A stretch of 64,000 nt of DNA from UBA7328 sp002471345 (GTDB taxonomy: Bacteria; Bacteroidota; Bacteroidia; Chitinophagales; Saprospiraceae): the NCBI GenBank assembly GCA_964011275.1, contig CAXGOB010000007.1, forward strand, positions 1 through 64,000. The letters are read 5' to 3'. How positions within the stretch are numbered: position 1 is the stretch's first letter; each line of letters opens with the position of its first letter. The translations under genes and the position numbers were made by a program. Positions 8,472 to 16,552 of this stretch are shown here, one piece after another. Below the pieces are notes generated by a model. It did no database searches. It was not told where the DNA came from and saw only the letters and a program-made list of their open reading frames with translations.

Positions 8472-10958
8472 TTAAAATTCACCCTCACCACCTTCAAATT
8501 CACCTCTTTCCCCTCCTCTTGACCTCTTCTTTTTCTGATTGATTCTATAGTTGAAAGCCACATTGACGGATCTGGCTCTCCACTGAAATTCATCTTCTCT
8601 AAAGAATCCATCACCGATAGTTTCGCCTCTTCGCTTTCTACTATTCAATAGGTCTCTAACACTAAACGTCATTGTTATATCTTTTGATAAATCTTTTGAA
8701 AGGCCTACATCTATCGAAGTAACAGAATTTCGTTTTCCTTGTGTGGTATTCCGAGGAGCTCTATAATTTAGTCTTAGTTGCAAGTCTGCCCCATCCCAGA
8801 ATGTAAATCTATTCGTCATCCTGGCAAACCAAGTATAAGTATCTGCTTGCAATCCATCATCTACATTTTGACCATTTGTAATACTTCTGAAAAAATTGGC
8901 ATTTCCATCTACTCTCCACCAGTCCAATCCTGAATATTGGAATGTTAATTCTAATCCATAATCATCTCTTTTTGCTAAATTTTCAGGTTGTCTGTTTGTT
9001 GTTCCATCAGGATTGAATTGAAGAATTCTCTGGATTACATCAGTCGTTCGACGATAAAAGAAACTCCCACTAATAGTCCCACTTTCAAAATATTTTATAT
9101 TTCCGATCTCATATGAATCCGTATATTCTGGATCAAGATTAGGATTACCACTAAAAGTATTTCTACTATCACTAAATGTGAAAAACGGATTTAGATCCCA
9201 AAATCTCGGGCGTCTAATTCTTCTGCTGTAACTGATTTGAATTGCATTGGTTTCTGCTAACTCTAAATTTACATGCATACTAGGAAAAATACCAAAATAA
9301 TTTCTGTCATTGACCTCATTGGTTTGCAATAGTGAAGTTACCACATGAGAACTTTCGGCTCTAAGTCCTGCTTGCATTCCCACTTTACCAAATTTCTTAC
9401 CATATATACCATAGAGCGCATAGACATCTTCATCATATTCAAAATTATTACTTAGACCGGCTAAGTTCATGAACTCTCCATCTTCTAATTGAGTCACAGC
9501 ATAATCATTGTCAATATCTCTCAAGTTAGTTCTTAAGCCCAATTCAAATTGATGATCCTCTCCTTTTAGTGGTTTTGTAAAATCTAACTGAAAAAGTAGA
9601 TTCATTTCACCTTCTGCATTTTCTGATCTCTGCACTACATCAGGAATATCTGAACCAGATGTAAAAGTCACCTCTTCAAAAAAATCAGATAATTCATCTT
9701 CTTTTTTATCTCTATACTGTAGCGTAGCATTTAAAGTGTGTTTTCGGGAAGAAAATTCTCTATTGTAATTGATACTGTATTCTAAATTACTTTCATCTTC
9801 ACTCTCATCATCAGTACGAAGAGTAGTCGTAGTTCTATTGTCTGTATTGTTCAAAAAGTCATTGTAGGTAAGTGTAGATAAATTATCTTCATTAGAATTG
9901 CGATAACGAAAGGAGCCAGTAATAGTCTCTTTTTCTCTTGGAAAATAGTCTATTCCAAATCTAACACTGTTTGAAAGTCCAGTTCTATTTCTATCGCTTA
10001 TTTGCCTTTGAATATATAAATCATTTCCTCTTTGTTGTGATTGGTTATAATATCCTTGTCCAGGGCTCTCACGATATCTTAATCCATAATTAGCAAACCA
10101 ATTCACTTTATTTTTTCTGTAGTTGATATTGGCTCCTACTCCAGCAGTTGCAGGATAACCTCCATTGAGATCAAAAGACCCATTGAATCCTCCACCAGTT
10201 TGTTTTTTCAAAACAATGTTAAGGATGCCTGCCATTCCTTCGGCTTCATATCTTGCAGACGGATTGGTTATAACCTCAACTTTCTCTATCATGTTAGCTG
10301 GGATAGATCTTAGTCCATTGGCATTATCGCCACCAGCTAAACCAGAAGGCCTTCCATCAATTAAAATTCTCACCCCATCACTGCCTCTTAGGCTTACGGC
10401 ACCGTCTATATCTACTGTCACAGAAGGTACATTGTCTAAAATATCCTCAGCTGTACCTCCCCTATTGGCAAGATCTTTTCCTACATTAAAGACTCTCTTA
10501 TCTAAAGAAAACTGAGTCTCACTCTTCTCTGCTCTGATTTCTACCTCTTCTAGTAATTCAGCACTAGCATTCATCCTGATAGTCCCCATATCTACATTAC
10601 GATTTCCTGCTCTTATGGCATCCCTGTCAAAAGGAACATTCTCAATCACTAATTTCTCAAAGGATATATATTCTATCTCTGCCCTTAGTGGTCCAATCTG
10701 AGCCATTACTTCAAATGCGCCATCAAGTCCAGTCAATCCACCACCTACTAATGATGAATCTCTCTTACTAATCAGTGAAATGGTTGCAAATTCAAGTGGG
10801 TTGCCTGTGGCCTGATCTATAATAACACCTTTAACTGTGATTTGAGGTCTCTCCCCTCTTTGACCACCTTGACCACCTCGAGGTCTTTGGCCATAAATGA
10901 TAGATGAAACTAAAAAAGTGAGAATGAATAATAAATATCTTTTGTGCATGATTGACAT
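8472..10958 (-). CDS. TonB-dependent receptor / outer-membrane beta-barrel protein with carboxypeptidase-regulatory-like domain
   Basis: This 828-residue outer-membrane protein has a signal peptide (KRYLLFILTFLVSSIIYG), a Gly/Arg/Gln-rich linker (QRPRGGQGGQRGERP), a CarboxypepD-regulatory-like beta-sandwich (VKGVIIDQATGNPLEFATIS), a plug domain (RGGTAEDILDNVPSVTVD ... SLRGSDGVRILIDGRPS) and a beta-barrel of the OMP_b-brl_3 type ending in long barrel strands. The C-terminal tail is again Gly/Arg/Glu-rich (RSRGGERGEFEGGEGEF). The ligand is unknown. The start could be ATG 10956-10958 or the ATG at 10947-10949, three codons later. It lies 94 bases downstream of a histidine kinase gene on the same strand and has its own promoter candidate, so regulation by the two-component pair is possible. 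Confidence 0.85.
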   Translation of the reverse strand: MSIMHKRYLLFILTFLVSSIIYGQRPRGGQGGQRGERPQITVKGVIIDQATGNPLEFATISLISKRDSSLVGGGLTGLDGAFEVMAQIGPLRAEIEYISFEKLVIENVPFDRDAIRAGNRNVDMGTIRMNASAELLEEVEIRAEKSETQFSLDKRVFNVGKDLANRGGTAEDILDNVPSVTVDIDGAVSLRGSDGVRILIDGRPSGLAGGDNANGLRSIPANMIEKVEVITNPSARYEAEGMAGILNIVLKKQTGGGFNGSFDLNGGYPATAGVGANINYRKNKVNWFANYGLRYRESPGQGYYNQSQQRGNDLYIQRQISDRNRTGLSNSVRFGIDYFPREKETITGSFRYRNSNEDNLSTLTYNDFLNNTDNRTTTTLRTDDESEDESNLEYSINYNREFSSRKHTLNATLQYRDKKEDELSDFFEEVTFTSGSDIPDVVQRSENAEGEMNLLFQLDFTKPLKGEDHQFELGLRTNLRDIDNDYAVTQLEDGEFMNLAGLSNNFEYDEDVYALYGIYGKKFGKVGMQAGLRAESSHVVTSLLQTNEVNDRNYFGIFPSMHVNLELAETNAIQISYSRRIRRPRFWDLNPFFTFSDSRNTFSGNPNLDPEYTDSYEIGNIKYFESGTISGSFFYRRTTDVIQRILQFNPDGTTNRQPENLAKRDDYGLELTFQYSGLDWWRVDGNANFFRSITNGQNVDDGLQADTYTWFARMTNRFTFWDGADLQLRLNYRAPRNTTQGKRNSVTSIDVGLSKDLSKDITMTFSVRDLLNSRKRRGETIGDGFFREDEFQWRARSVNVAFNYRINQKKKRSRGGERGEFEGGEGEF

Positions 10959-10982
10959 TTTTAACTATGATAATTTCTGAAA

Positions 10983-10990
10983 CAAAGTTA
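10983..10990 (-). promoter_or_regulatory. Candidate -7 element (TAACTTTG) for the TonB receptor gene
   Basis: TAACTTTG on the minus strand matches TAnnTTTG and sits 24 bases before the first ATG of the receptor, between it and the histidine kinase stop. No TTG -33 box is found at the expected distance. Confidence 0.42.
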
Positions 10991-11052
10991 TTCTTGATTG
11001 CTAATGAGAATTTGAGGAGAATCTGATTTTAGAGTTAGGGAGATGTTAAATT

Positions 11053-12309
11053 CTAAAATGAAATTTTCAATTCATGCCACCCGTCTTGAAAATGATATCC
11101 TACTTCCAAATCATTCAAGTCGCATATTTTCTTAACAATCGACAATCCTAGTCCAAGAGATCCACTGGATTGATCATGTTTTGAGAATCGATCAAAGTAA
11201 ATATGAGGGTCTTGTTTAGGGTTCTTTCCCGTATTCTTGACTATCAATGAAGAATTTGACAAAGTCACATCTATTTTTCCATTTGCAATGTTGTGCTGAA
11301 TAGCATTTTTCAATAAATTACTTACGAGAACATCCGCCAAAGATTTTTCAATTTTGAGGGCCACATCCGTACCCAAATTTGAATTGACTTCAATCTCTCT
11401 AAAGTTTGCTAATTCTGTAAAAATATAAAGCGATTCTTGTACAACTTCAGAAAAATTTATTGGTTTTTTAGATTTAAATTCTTCATTATCCAATTTTGTA
11501 AGAAGCCCTAATGCATGTGTCAAATTCGATAGTTTGCTTAATTCTTTTTGGCTCGTGATAATCAGATCCAATTCAGCTTCTTTTAACCTTTCACTTTCTT
11601 GTAATATCTCCAATTTTCCTTTTGCAATTGCCAAGGGAGTCTGCATTTCATGGCTCGCATTTTCAGAGAATTCTTTTAGGGAATTGTAGTCCTTTGATAC
11701 CCTATTCATCATTTTATTGAGAAACATATTCAGTTGAACAAACTCCTTTGTAGATGACTTCGGAAATTCTGTAGAGCTCCGACTTCCAATGTCAAAATTG
11801 TCAATGATATCTAATGTTTTATCGAACGGATTCAAAATGATCTTTGAAAAGATAAACCCGAATACAATAAACAATAAACTCAGAACAATGAATAAACGCA
11901 ACATTGTATTTATTACCCCTTCTAACATATCATTCTCCTCTATGAACACATCCGCAACATTAATAGCATATACGTGATCTCCAATTTTATGGGTAGAAGT
12001 TTGGAATCGAAAAACCTCCATCCGTTTCAGATTGCTATGCATCATTAATGTATCTGAAATGGTGCCTCTAGCATCTTCTTGAGTGTTTTCTGGCAGAATA
12101 TGAATTTGAACTTTAATATTTTCTAAAGCATCAATTGGCTTGCCTTCGCTGATGCTTTTGGCGATAATTCTTGTTTCTTCTCTTAATGAATAATCTGTTT
12201 CAGTTTTTACTTCTTGCTTCACACTCTGATATGTAACTACCCCTCCCACTGTCAGTGTTATGAAAAGAAGAACCAAGTAAAGCAGAGTGAATTTTGTTAT
12301 GATTCTCAT
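11053..12309 (-). CDS. Two-component sensor histidine kinase (OmpR-partner type)
   Basis: There are two transmembrane helices, near residues 4-26 and about 140-160, flanking a periplasmic sensor region of roughly 110 residues. A HisKA domain follows, with phospho-acceptor His in SENASHEMQTPLA, then a HATPase domain with N-box LLKNAIQHN and a G2-type motif LGLGLSIVKK. The 418-residue length is typical for a compact kinase. I chose ATG 12307-12309; an upstream TTG is the only alternative. With this start the gene follows the response-regulator stop after 1 base, so the pair is an operon. The signal is not predictable. The adjacent receptor gene is a candidate target. Confidence 0.88.
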   Translation of the reverse strand: MRIITKFTLLYLVLLFITLTVGGVVTYQSVKQEVKTETDYSLREETRIIAKSISEGKPIDALENIKVQIHILPENTQEDARGTISDTLMMHSNLKRMEVFRFQTSTHKIGDHVYAINVADVFIEENDMLEGVINTMLRLFIVLSLLFIVFGFIFSKIILNPFDKTLDIIDNFDIGSRSSTEFPKSSTKEFVQLNMFLNKMMNRVSKDYNSLKEFSENASHEMQTPLAIAKGKLEILQESERLKEAELDLIITSQKELSKLSNLTHALGLLTKLDNEEFKSKKPINFSEVVQESLYIFTELANFREIEVNSNLGTDVALKIEKSLADVLVSNLLKNAIQHNIANGKIDVTLSNSSLIVKNTGKNPKQDPHIYFDRFSKHDQSSGSLGLGLSIVKKICDLNDLEVGYHFQDGWHELKISF

Positions 12310-12310
12310 A

Positions 12311-12988
12311 TTATACAACTGATAATTTATAACCTAAACCATATATGGTCTTGATGCATTCTGGGCCCCCTGCACCATGTATTTTCTTTCTAATATTTTT
12401 AATATGCTGATAAACAAAGTCGAATGAATCCAAAAAATCAACATTATCTCCCCACAAATAATCTGCAATGTTCTGCTTAGTAAGAACTCTATTCTTATTA
12501 GAAATAAAGTAAAGTAAAAGTTCTTGTTCCTTGATGGTGAAATCTACAGCCTCATCATCAATATAAACTTCACGTTGATCTGTATCTATTACAATATTTT
12601 CAAATTCAACTTTATTATTTACCAATACATTTCTTCGTCTATATATAGACTTCACTCTTGCATTTAACTCAGAAAGATGAAATGGCTTAGTCAAATAATC
12701 ATCGGCGCCCAGATCCAGACCACTCACTCTGTCATCCAATGCATTCTTAGCAGATATGATAATCACTCCTGATGATATGTTACTTGCTTTAATCTGATTA
12801 AGGAGCTCAAGACCATTTCCATCTGGAAGCATGATATCAAGAAGAATGATATCAAAATTTGAAGATTTTAGTTTTTCTCTAGCAATCTGCACTGTAGGTG
12901 CATGTTCACACTCAATCTTTTCATTAGTGAAATAATCCAAAATGTTTTCTGCTAGATGTATTTGATCTTCTATGATCAGAATTTTCAT
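12311..12988 (-). CDS. OmpR/PhoB-family response regulator
   Basis: This 225-residue two-domain regulator has a receiver domain with the acidic pair (EDQ), phospho-acceptor Asp in IILLDIMLPDG, the Thr/Ser switch in VIIISAKN and Lys in DYLTKPFHLSEL. A C-terminal winged-helix DNA-binding domain (residues about 130-225) follows, with VYIDDEAVDFTIKEQELLLYF and the GLGYKLSV ending. It is the first gene of the regulator-kinase operon. A TACTTTTG element lies only 5 bases before the ATG, which would give a nearly leaderless mRNA. Confidence 0.92.
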   Translation of the reverse strand: MKILIIEDQIHLAENILDYFTNEKIECEHAPTVQIAREKLKSSNFDIILLDIMLPDGNGLELLNQIKASNISSGVIIISAKNALDDRVSGLDLGADDYLTKPFHLSELNARVKSIYRRRNVLVNNKVEFENIVIDTDQREVYIDDEAVDFTIKEQELLLYFISNKNRVLTKQNIADYLWGDNVDFLDSFDFVYQHIKNIRKKIHGAGGPECIKTIYGLGYKLSVV

Positions 12989-12992
12989 GATT

Positions 12993-13000
12993 CAAAAGTA
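12993..13000 (-). promoter_or_regulatory. Candidate -7 element (TACTTTTG) for the response-regulator gene
   Basis: The minus strand matches TAnnTTTG. It is so close to the ATG at 12988 that transcription would begin at or near the start codon, implying a leaderless or very short-leader transcript. No -33 box is seen at the standard distance. Confidence 0.38.
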
Positions 13001-13084
13001 ATGAACGATTCTGATTGGAATCTGAAGTAAATAGTAATTAAAATGATTAATACATATATTAAAAAATTCTACATCTGTAAATAT

Positions 13085-13092
13085 TACATTTG
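13085..13092 (+). promoter_or_regulatory. Candidate -7 element (TACATTTG) for the SRPBCC gene
   Basis: TACATTTG matches TAnnTTTG and lies 20 bases upstream of ATG 13112. Transcription from here would exclude the in-frame codons upstream, supporting the shorter start of the SRPBCC protein. Confidence 0.45.
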
Positions 13093-13111
13093 TGCTCAAA
13101 TAAAGACATTC

Positions 13112-13543
13112 ATGTACCATATTCTCCATGATCTTCATATCAATGCCAAACCATCTCAGGTATTTTCAATGATAAGCACCCCTAGAGGTCTTAATAAGTG
13201 GTGGACTCTTGATGCTGAAGGTGCACCTGAAAAAGGTGAACGCTATCGATTCTTCTTTGCAGAAGGATACGATTGGGCAGGCATAATCACTAAAGTGGAG
13301 GTGGAGGATTATATAGAATGGGAAATGATAGACTGTGACGAAGATTGGGATGGAACAATTGTAGGTTTTGAATTATCACCATCTGAGAAAGGTACCCATG
13401 TCAACTTCTATCATAAGAATTGGAAATCTAACAATGACCATTTCAGAACATCCAGTTATTGTTGGGCCACCTATTTAAGATTATTGAAAAGGTATATAGA
13501 ACATGATGAATTCGTACCTTACGATCACCGTGATAATGCTTAA
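13112..13543 (+). CDS. SRPBCC (AHSA1/START-like) domain protein
   Basis: This is a single START/SRPBCC domain of about 143 residues, starting MYHILHDLHINAKPSQVFSMI with the typical first strand and helix, then PRGLNKWWT, a GERYRFFF strand, IEWEMIDCDEDWDGT and a long C-terminal helix (SYCWATYLRLLKRYIEH). Such domains bind hydrophobic ligands or act as Hsp90 co-chaperone-like modules. A specific role cannot be assigned. The start at ATG 13112 is preferred because homologous domains begin here and a TACATTTG promoter element lies between it and the upstream in-frame ATG at 13043. It diverges from the response-regulator gene. Confidence 0.8.
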   Translation: MYHILHDLHINAKPSQVFSMISTPRGLNKWWTLDAEGAPEKGERYRFFFAEGYDWAGIITKVEVEDYIEWEMIDCDEDWDGTIVGFELSPSEKGTHVNFYHKNWKSNNDHFRTSSYCWATYLRLLKRYIEHDEFVPYDHRDNA

Positions 13544-13680
13544 AAAAATATTTCTCTGAGTGATAGTTTTGGTAAAAAAATGATAAGCCATTTGTAAAGG
13601 TCATCACCTCCTTCTTGTTTTGATCCTCATCTTATTATTTGTATCTTAGGATACATCATTTCTTGACTAAAAGCACTCTC

Positions 13681-14418
13681 ATGAATGTATCAATGATAGC
13701 ACTAGTACTCGCTCTTATTTTTCTTTTATCCGGCATTCGAATAATTTATGAATATAAAAGAGCAATAAAGTTCAGATTCGGTAAATATGTGAGTACTCTA
13801 AGTCCTGGAATTAAATGGATTATTCCTATTGTAGAAACTATTCAAATAGTAGATATCAGAGTAATCACAAGTAATATAGAATCACAAGAGGTTATGACTG
13901 AAGATAATGTCCCTTGTAGCATTGATGGAGTAGTCTTTTTCAGAGTAGATAATCCTGAAAAAGCAATATTGGAGGTAGAAGAATTTGACTATGCCATTAC
14001 TCAGCTTGCACAAGCTGCCTTGAGAGATGTCTGTGGTAAGGTAGAACTGGATACAATCTTATCAAAACGAGAAGAGATGGGAAAGAACATTAAGGATATA
14101 GTAGAGCAAGAAACTAAAGAGTGGGGCATAGAAATCATGGATGTAAAAATCAAGGACATTCAACTTCCAGAAAACATGAGAAGGATGATGGCCAATCAGG
14201 CAGAAGCAGAACGATCGAGAAGAGCAAGAATAATACTTGCTTTAGCAGAAGAACAGGCAGCTTCAAAACTGTTAGAAGCAGGAAAACTAATAGACCAATC
14301 TCCATCAGCAATAAAATTAAGGCTGTATCAAACTCTAGCGAACATAGCCTCAGAGAAGAATTCGACCATTCTATTTCCTTTTCCTGAAGAAGTGTTACCA
14401 AGAAACAATAAACAGTAA
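13681..14418 (+). CDS. SPFH/Band 7 (stomatin-like, slipin) membrane protein
   Basis: One N-terminal transmembrane helix (MIALVLALIFLLSGIRIIYE) is followed by a classic stomatin core: EYKRAIKFRFGKYVSTLSPGIKWIIP, then DIRVITSNIESQEVMTEDNVP, then ALRDVCGKVELDTILSKREE and a Glu/Arg-rich helix ending QAEAERSRRARIILALAEEQAA. The 245-residue length is normal for bacterial slipins, which form oligomeric rings in the inner membrane and often control membrane proteases. ATG 13681 is chosen; a TTG 14 codons upstream is the alternative. No NfeD-type partner is adjacent, although many slipin genes have one. Confidence 0.9.
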   Translation: MNVSMIALVLALIFLLSGIRIIYEYKRAIKFRFGKYVSTLSPGIKWIIPIVETIQIVDIRVITSNIESQEVMTEDNVPCSIDGVVFFRVDNPEKAILEVEEFDYAITQLAQAALRDVCGKVELDTILSKREEMGKNIKDIVEQETKEWGIEIMDVKIKDIQLPENMRRMMANQAEAERSRRARIILALAEEQAASKLLEAGKLIDQSPSAIKLRLYQTLANIASEKNSTILFPFPEEVLPRNNKQ

Positions 14419-14448
14419 GTTTTATACATAATAGAATCAGGAGTGCTA

Positions 14449-14697
14449 TTAGAGATTTTTATCCTCGAGCATTTCTAAATACAGTTCTTCCACCTTATCT
14501 CTCGCCCAAGGTGTTTTTCTTAGAAACTTGAGACTAGATTTTATTGATGGATCATAATTAAAGCATCTAATGTTTATTTCTTCCCCTAATCGTTCCCATC
14601 CATACTCAAAAACTAATTGATCCAAAATATCAGCAAGTTTAACTCCATGTAAGGGATTGTTCGGTTGACTCGATAAAGAATTTAACTTGTTATCCAA
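14449..14697 (-). CDS. VF530 / DUF2132 family small DNA-binding protein
   Basis: This 82-residue protein is almost entirely the VF530 family signature: NNPLHGVKLADILDQLVFEYGW, then CFNYDPSIKSSLKFLRKTPWAR and a final helix. Members are small helical proteins with reported DNA-binding folds and no settled physiological role. The first codon is TTG, since a stop lies two codons upstream and no in-frame ATG is available in the conserved part. It is convergent with the stomatin-like gene. Confidence 0.82.
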   Translation of the reverse strand: MDNKLNSLSSQPNNPLHGVKLADILDQLVFEYGWERLGEEINIRCFNYDPSIKSSLKFLRKTPWARDKVEELYLEMLEDKNL

Positions 14698-14999
14698 TTT
14701 CTATTTTTATGAAGTTAGCACGACCATATGAGTTATTGATCAAAGATAGTAAGTAGAGTAATTATTTCAAAAATAGGATATGTTAATTCAGCTAAGGATC
14801 AAGCACCCAACTGAGTTTCTATTCCTTACTATTCTTTCTTTAAAAAAGTTATCCTCAATGTCCATTAAAATACAAGAGGGCTTCAAAAGCATTATGAATT
14901 TTGGATGGCCAAATCTTAAAATAAAACTTTACATTCCAATCAGCATTATATTTGTGAAAGCATAAAAAAGAATCACATTTTTAATTTCAAAAAAGATAA
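14698..14999. other. Intergenic region before the NiSOD gene
   Basis: These 302 bases lie between two divergent genes. The only clear element is the TATATTTG box listed separately. A 61-codon open frame at 14780-14965 runs through that box, has no recognisable features and is not counted as a gene. Confidence 0.5.
14947..14954 (+). promoter_or_regulatory. Candidate -7 element (TATATTTG) for the NiSOD gene
   Basis: TATATTTG is identical to the -7 box of the tRNA-fMet promoter in this window and would give a leader of about 40 bases. No TTTG is found 19 bases further upstream, so activation may need a regulator. Confidence 0.5.
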
Positions 15000-15464
15000 A
15001 TGAAATATTTAACTCTGATAATAGCGACATCACTAGCTTTCCTACTCAATACAGAAAAGGCCCAGGCCCATTGTGAAATTCCTTGCGGCATCTATGAAGA
15101 TTCAGTAAGAGTGGCATTAATCAAAGAGCATATTACAACTATTGAGAAATCGATGAATATGATCAAAGAAGAATCTGCAAAAGCATCTCCAAATTGGAAT
15201 CAATTAGTAAGATGGGTGAATAACAAAGAGGAGCATGCCAAGAAGATTCAAGATATAGTAAGTCAATACTTTCTGCACCAAAGAATCAAGCTCACAGATC
15301 CAGAAGACAAAGTAGTGTATGCTAAATATCAAAAGCATTTAGGGCTGCTACATCAAATGCTGGTTTATTCAATGAAAGCCAAACAAACTACAGATCAGAT
15401 GTATATAGATAAATTGAGAAAGGCAATTCACAACTTTGAAGATGCTTACTTTCATAAGCATTAA
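15000..15464 (+). CDS. sodN: Nickel superoxide dismutase with Sec signal peptide
   Basis: Residues 1-23 form a signal peptide (MKYLTLIIATSLAFLLNTEKAQA) with an A-x-A cleavage site. The mature chain begins HCEIPCGIYED, which matches the nickel-hook motif H-C-x-x-P-C-G-x-Y of NiSOD. There His1 (amino group and side chain), Cys2 and Cys6 bind the metal that disproportionates superoxide. The remaining 120 residues are helical, as in the four-helix-bundle subunit, and the predicted mature length of 131 is close to the 117-residue Streptomyces enzyme. Known NiSODs need His1 exposed by proteolysis, often by the dedicated peptidase SodX; here signal peptidase I cutting after AQA would do it. No sodX-like gene is adjacent. 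A periplasmic or extracellular location follows from the signal peptide. Confidence 0.88.
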   Translation: MKYLTLIIATSLAFLLNTEKAQAHCEIPCGIYEDSVRVALIKEHITTIEKSMNMIKEESAKASPNWNQLVRWVNNKEEHAKKIQDIVSQYFLHQRIKLTDPEDKVVYAKYQKHLGLLHQMLVYSMKAKQTTDQMYIDKLRKAIHNFEDAYFHKH

Positions 15465-15483
15465 AGACAAGAATTATATAGTC

Positions 15484-15526
15484 GAAAGGATAAAGATTAA
15501 ATATTATAAATTTTCTTTATCCTTTC
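15484..15526 (+). terminator. Hairpin downstream of the NiSOD gene
   Basis: GAAAGGATAAAGA (15484-15496) and TCTTTATCCTTTC (15514-15526) are exact inverted copies separated by 17 A/T bases. The position 20 bases after the stop suggests transcription termination or mRNA 3' protection; the trailing U-run is weak. Confidence 0.6.
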
Positions 15527-15582
15527 ACTTATAAAATATAGGCTGGTTTTATACCTTCGTCCCACCAAAAATAGAGCGTGTT

Positions 15583-15972
15583 ATGGAAATTAAAGGTAAA
15601 ATCATAAAATTACTCCCACTTCAGACAGGCACATCTGCTAGAGGAGAATGGAGAAAGCAGGAATTTATTATCGAGACACAAGGTCAATACCCAAAACAAG
15701 TATGCTTGTATATGTGGGGAGACGCCATAGATAATTCAAAGCTTCAAGAAGGTAGAGATGTGACCGCCTCTATCGAAATTGAAAGTCGAGAATACAACGG
15801 AAAATATTACACAAATGTCAAAGCTTGGAGATTAGAACCTCTTGTTCAAGCAGCTGCACAAGCTCCAGTCCCACAAATGAATGCACAGGACGGACCTCCT
15901 CCAGCAGCTCCATTCAGCGAACCCAAATTGGCAGATTTATCAGGTACAGAAGATGATGATCTTCCTTTTTAG
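15583..15972 (+). CDS. DUF3127 domain protein (OB-fold-like, Bacteroidota-specific)
   Basis: This 129-residue protein has a conserved N-terminal domain of about 90 residues (KGKIIKLLPLQTGTSARGEWRKQEFIIET, then CLYMWGDAID, then VTASIEIESREYNGKYYTNVKAWRLE). A Pro/Ala-rich linker and an acidic tail ending DDDLPF follow. The layout of a strand-rich domain, a flexible linker and an acidic tip ending DDDLPF resembles single-stranded DNA-binding protein tails, which end DDDIPF and recruit partner proteins. The family has been grouped with OB-fold nucleic-acid binders; a role in DNA metabolism is inferred. It is a single gene between NiSOD and a Fur-family regulator. Confidence 0.8.
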   Translation: MEIKGKIIKLLPLQTGTSARGEWRKQEFIIETQGQYPKQVCLYMWGDAIDNSKLQEGRDVTASIEIESREYNGKYYTNVKAWRLEPLVQAAAQAPVPQMNAQDGPPPAAPFSEPKLADLSGTEDDDLPF

Positions 15973-16027
15973 AAAGAGGTAAAGATGAACTATATCCATT
16001 CATTATTCGTTTAACAAATCGGATATC

Positions 16028-16453
16028 ATGGAGCAATCAAAAATCACAATACAGGATAGACTTTACAAACACAAATTGAGAAGCACCTCTGTACGCAATG
16101 CTGTTTTGACTGCATTTTATAAGGTTGCAGGTACTGCATTGGCAAGTAGAGATATCGAAGATGATTTAAGTGATCTAGATAGAATTACCCTTTATAGGAC
16201 TCTAAAATCATTTGAACAAAATGGTATAATACATCAAGTTATAGATGGGACTGGAGTTACCAAGTATGCTTTATGTACACATGAATGTAGCAACAAAGCT
16301 CATCACGATGTACATGCACATTTCTTTTGTGTCACTTGTGAACAAACGACTTGCTTAGAAGATACAAAAGTCAATCAACCTTCTCTTGCTCAGGGATTCA
16401 AAGTTAACTCAGCTCAGCTTGTTCTAAGTGGTATTTGTAATCAATGCTCTTAA
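16028..16453 (+). CDS. Fur-family metal/peroxide-responsive transcriptional regulator
   Basis: An N-terminal winged helix (residues about 10-80, with SVRNAVLTAF ... LDRITLYRTLKSFEQNGIIH) is followed by a dimerisation domain with a His-rich segment (CSNKAHHDVHAHFFCVTCEQT) and a C-terminal CNQC. The CVTC and CNQC pairs form the structural zinc site of Fur, Zur and PerR proteins. Which metal it senses cannot be read from the sequence. It sits between the NiSOD/DUF3127 genes and the arsenosugar operon, 100 bases before arsM, so it is one candidate for binding the palindrome at 16489-16510; this is inference. Confidence 0.88.
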   Translation: MEQSKITIQDRLYKHKLRSTSVRNAVLTAFYKVAGTALASRDIEDDLSDLDRITLYRTLKSFEQNGIIHQVIDGTGVTKYALCTHECSNKAHHDVHAHFFCVTCEQTTCLEDTKVNQPSLAQGFKVNSAQLVLSGICNQCS

Positions 16454-16488
16454 TCAATTATGACAAAACTAAGAATCTTAAAATCATG

Positions 16489-16510
16489 CTATGTCTCAAT
16501 ATAGACATAG
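16489..16510 (+). promoter_or_regulatory. Palindromic operator candidate upstream of arsM
   Basis: CTATGTCT (16489-16496) and AGACATAG (16503-16510) are perfect inverted copies around the six-base centre CAATAT. The palindrome ends 18 bases before the TAAGTTTG -7 box, so it occupies the place where a -33 element should be. That position suits a repressor that blocks RNA polymerase or an activator that replaces a missing -33 box. Short trailing sequence argues against a terminator. Confidence 0.6.
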
Positions 16511-16528
16511 AGAAAATTCATGAAAAGC

Positions 16529-16536
16529 TAAGTTTG
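16529..16536 (+). promoter_or_regulatory. Candidate -7 element (TAAGTTTG) for the arsenosugar operon
   Basis: TAAGTTTG matches TAnnTTTG and lies 16 bases before the arsM ATG, giving a leader of roughly 10 bases. No TTTG -33 box is present; the palindrome at 16489-16510 lies there instead. Confidence 0.5.
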
Positions 16537-16552
16537 TATTCAAATTTTCAAT

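Noticed and set aside
14780..14965. 61-codon plus-strand open frame upstream of NiSOD
   Set aside because: No recognised motifs, and the NiSOD promoter box at 14947-14954 lies inside it. Most likely chance.
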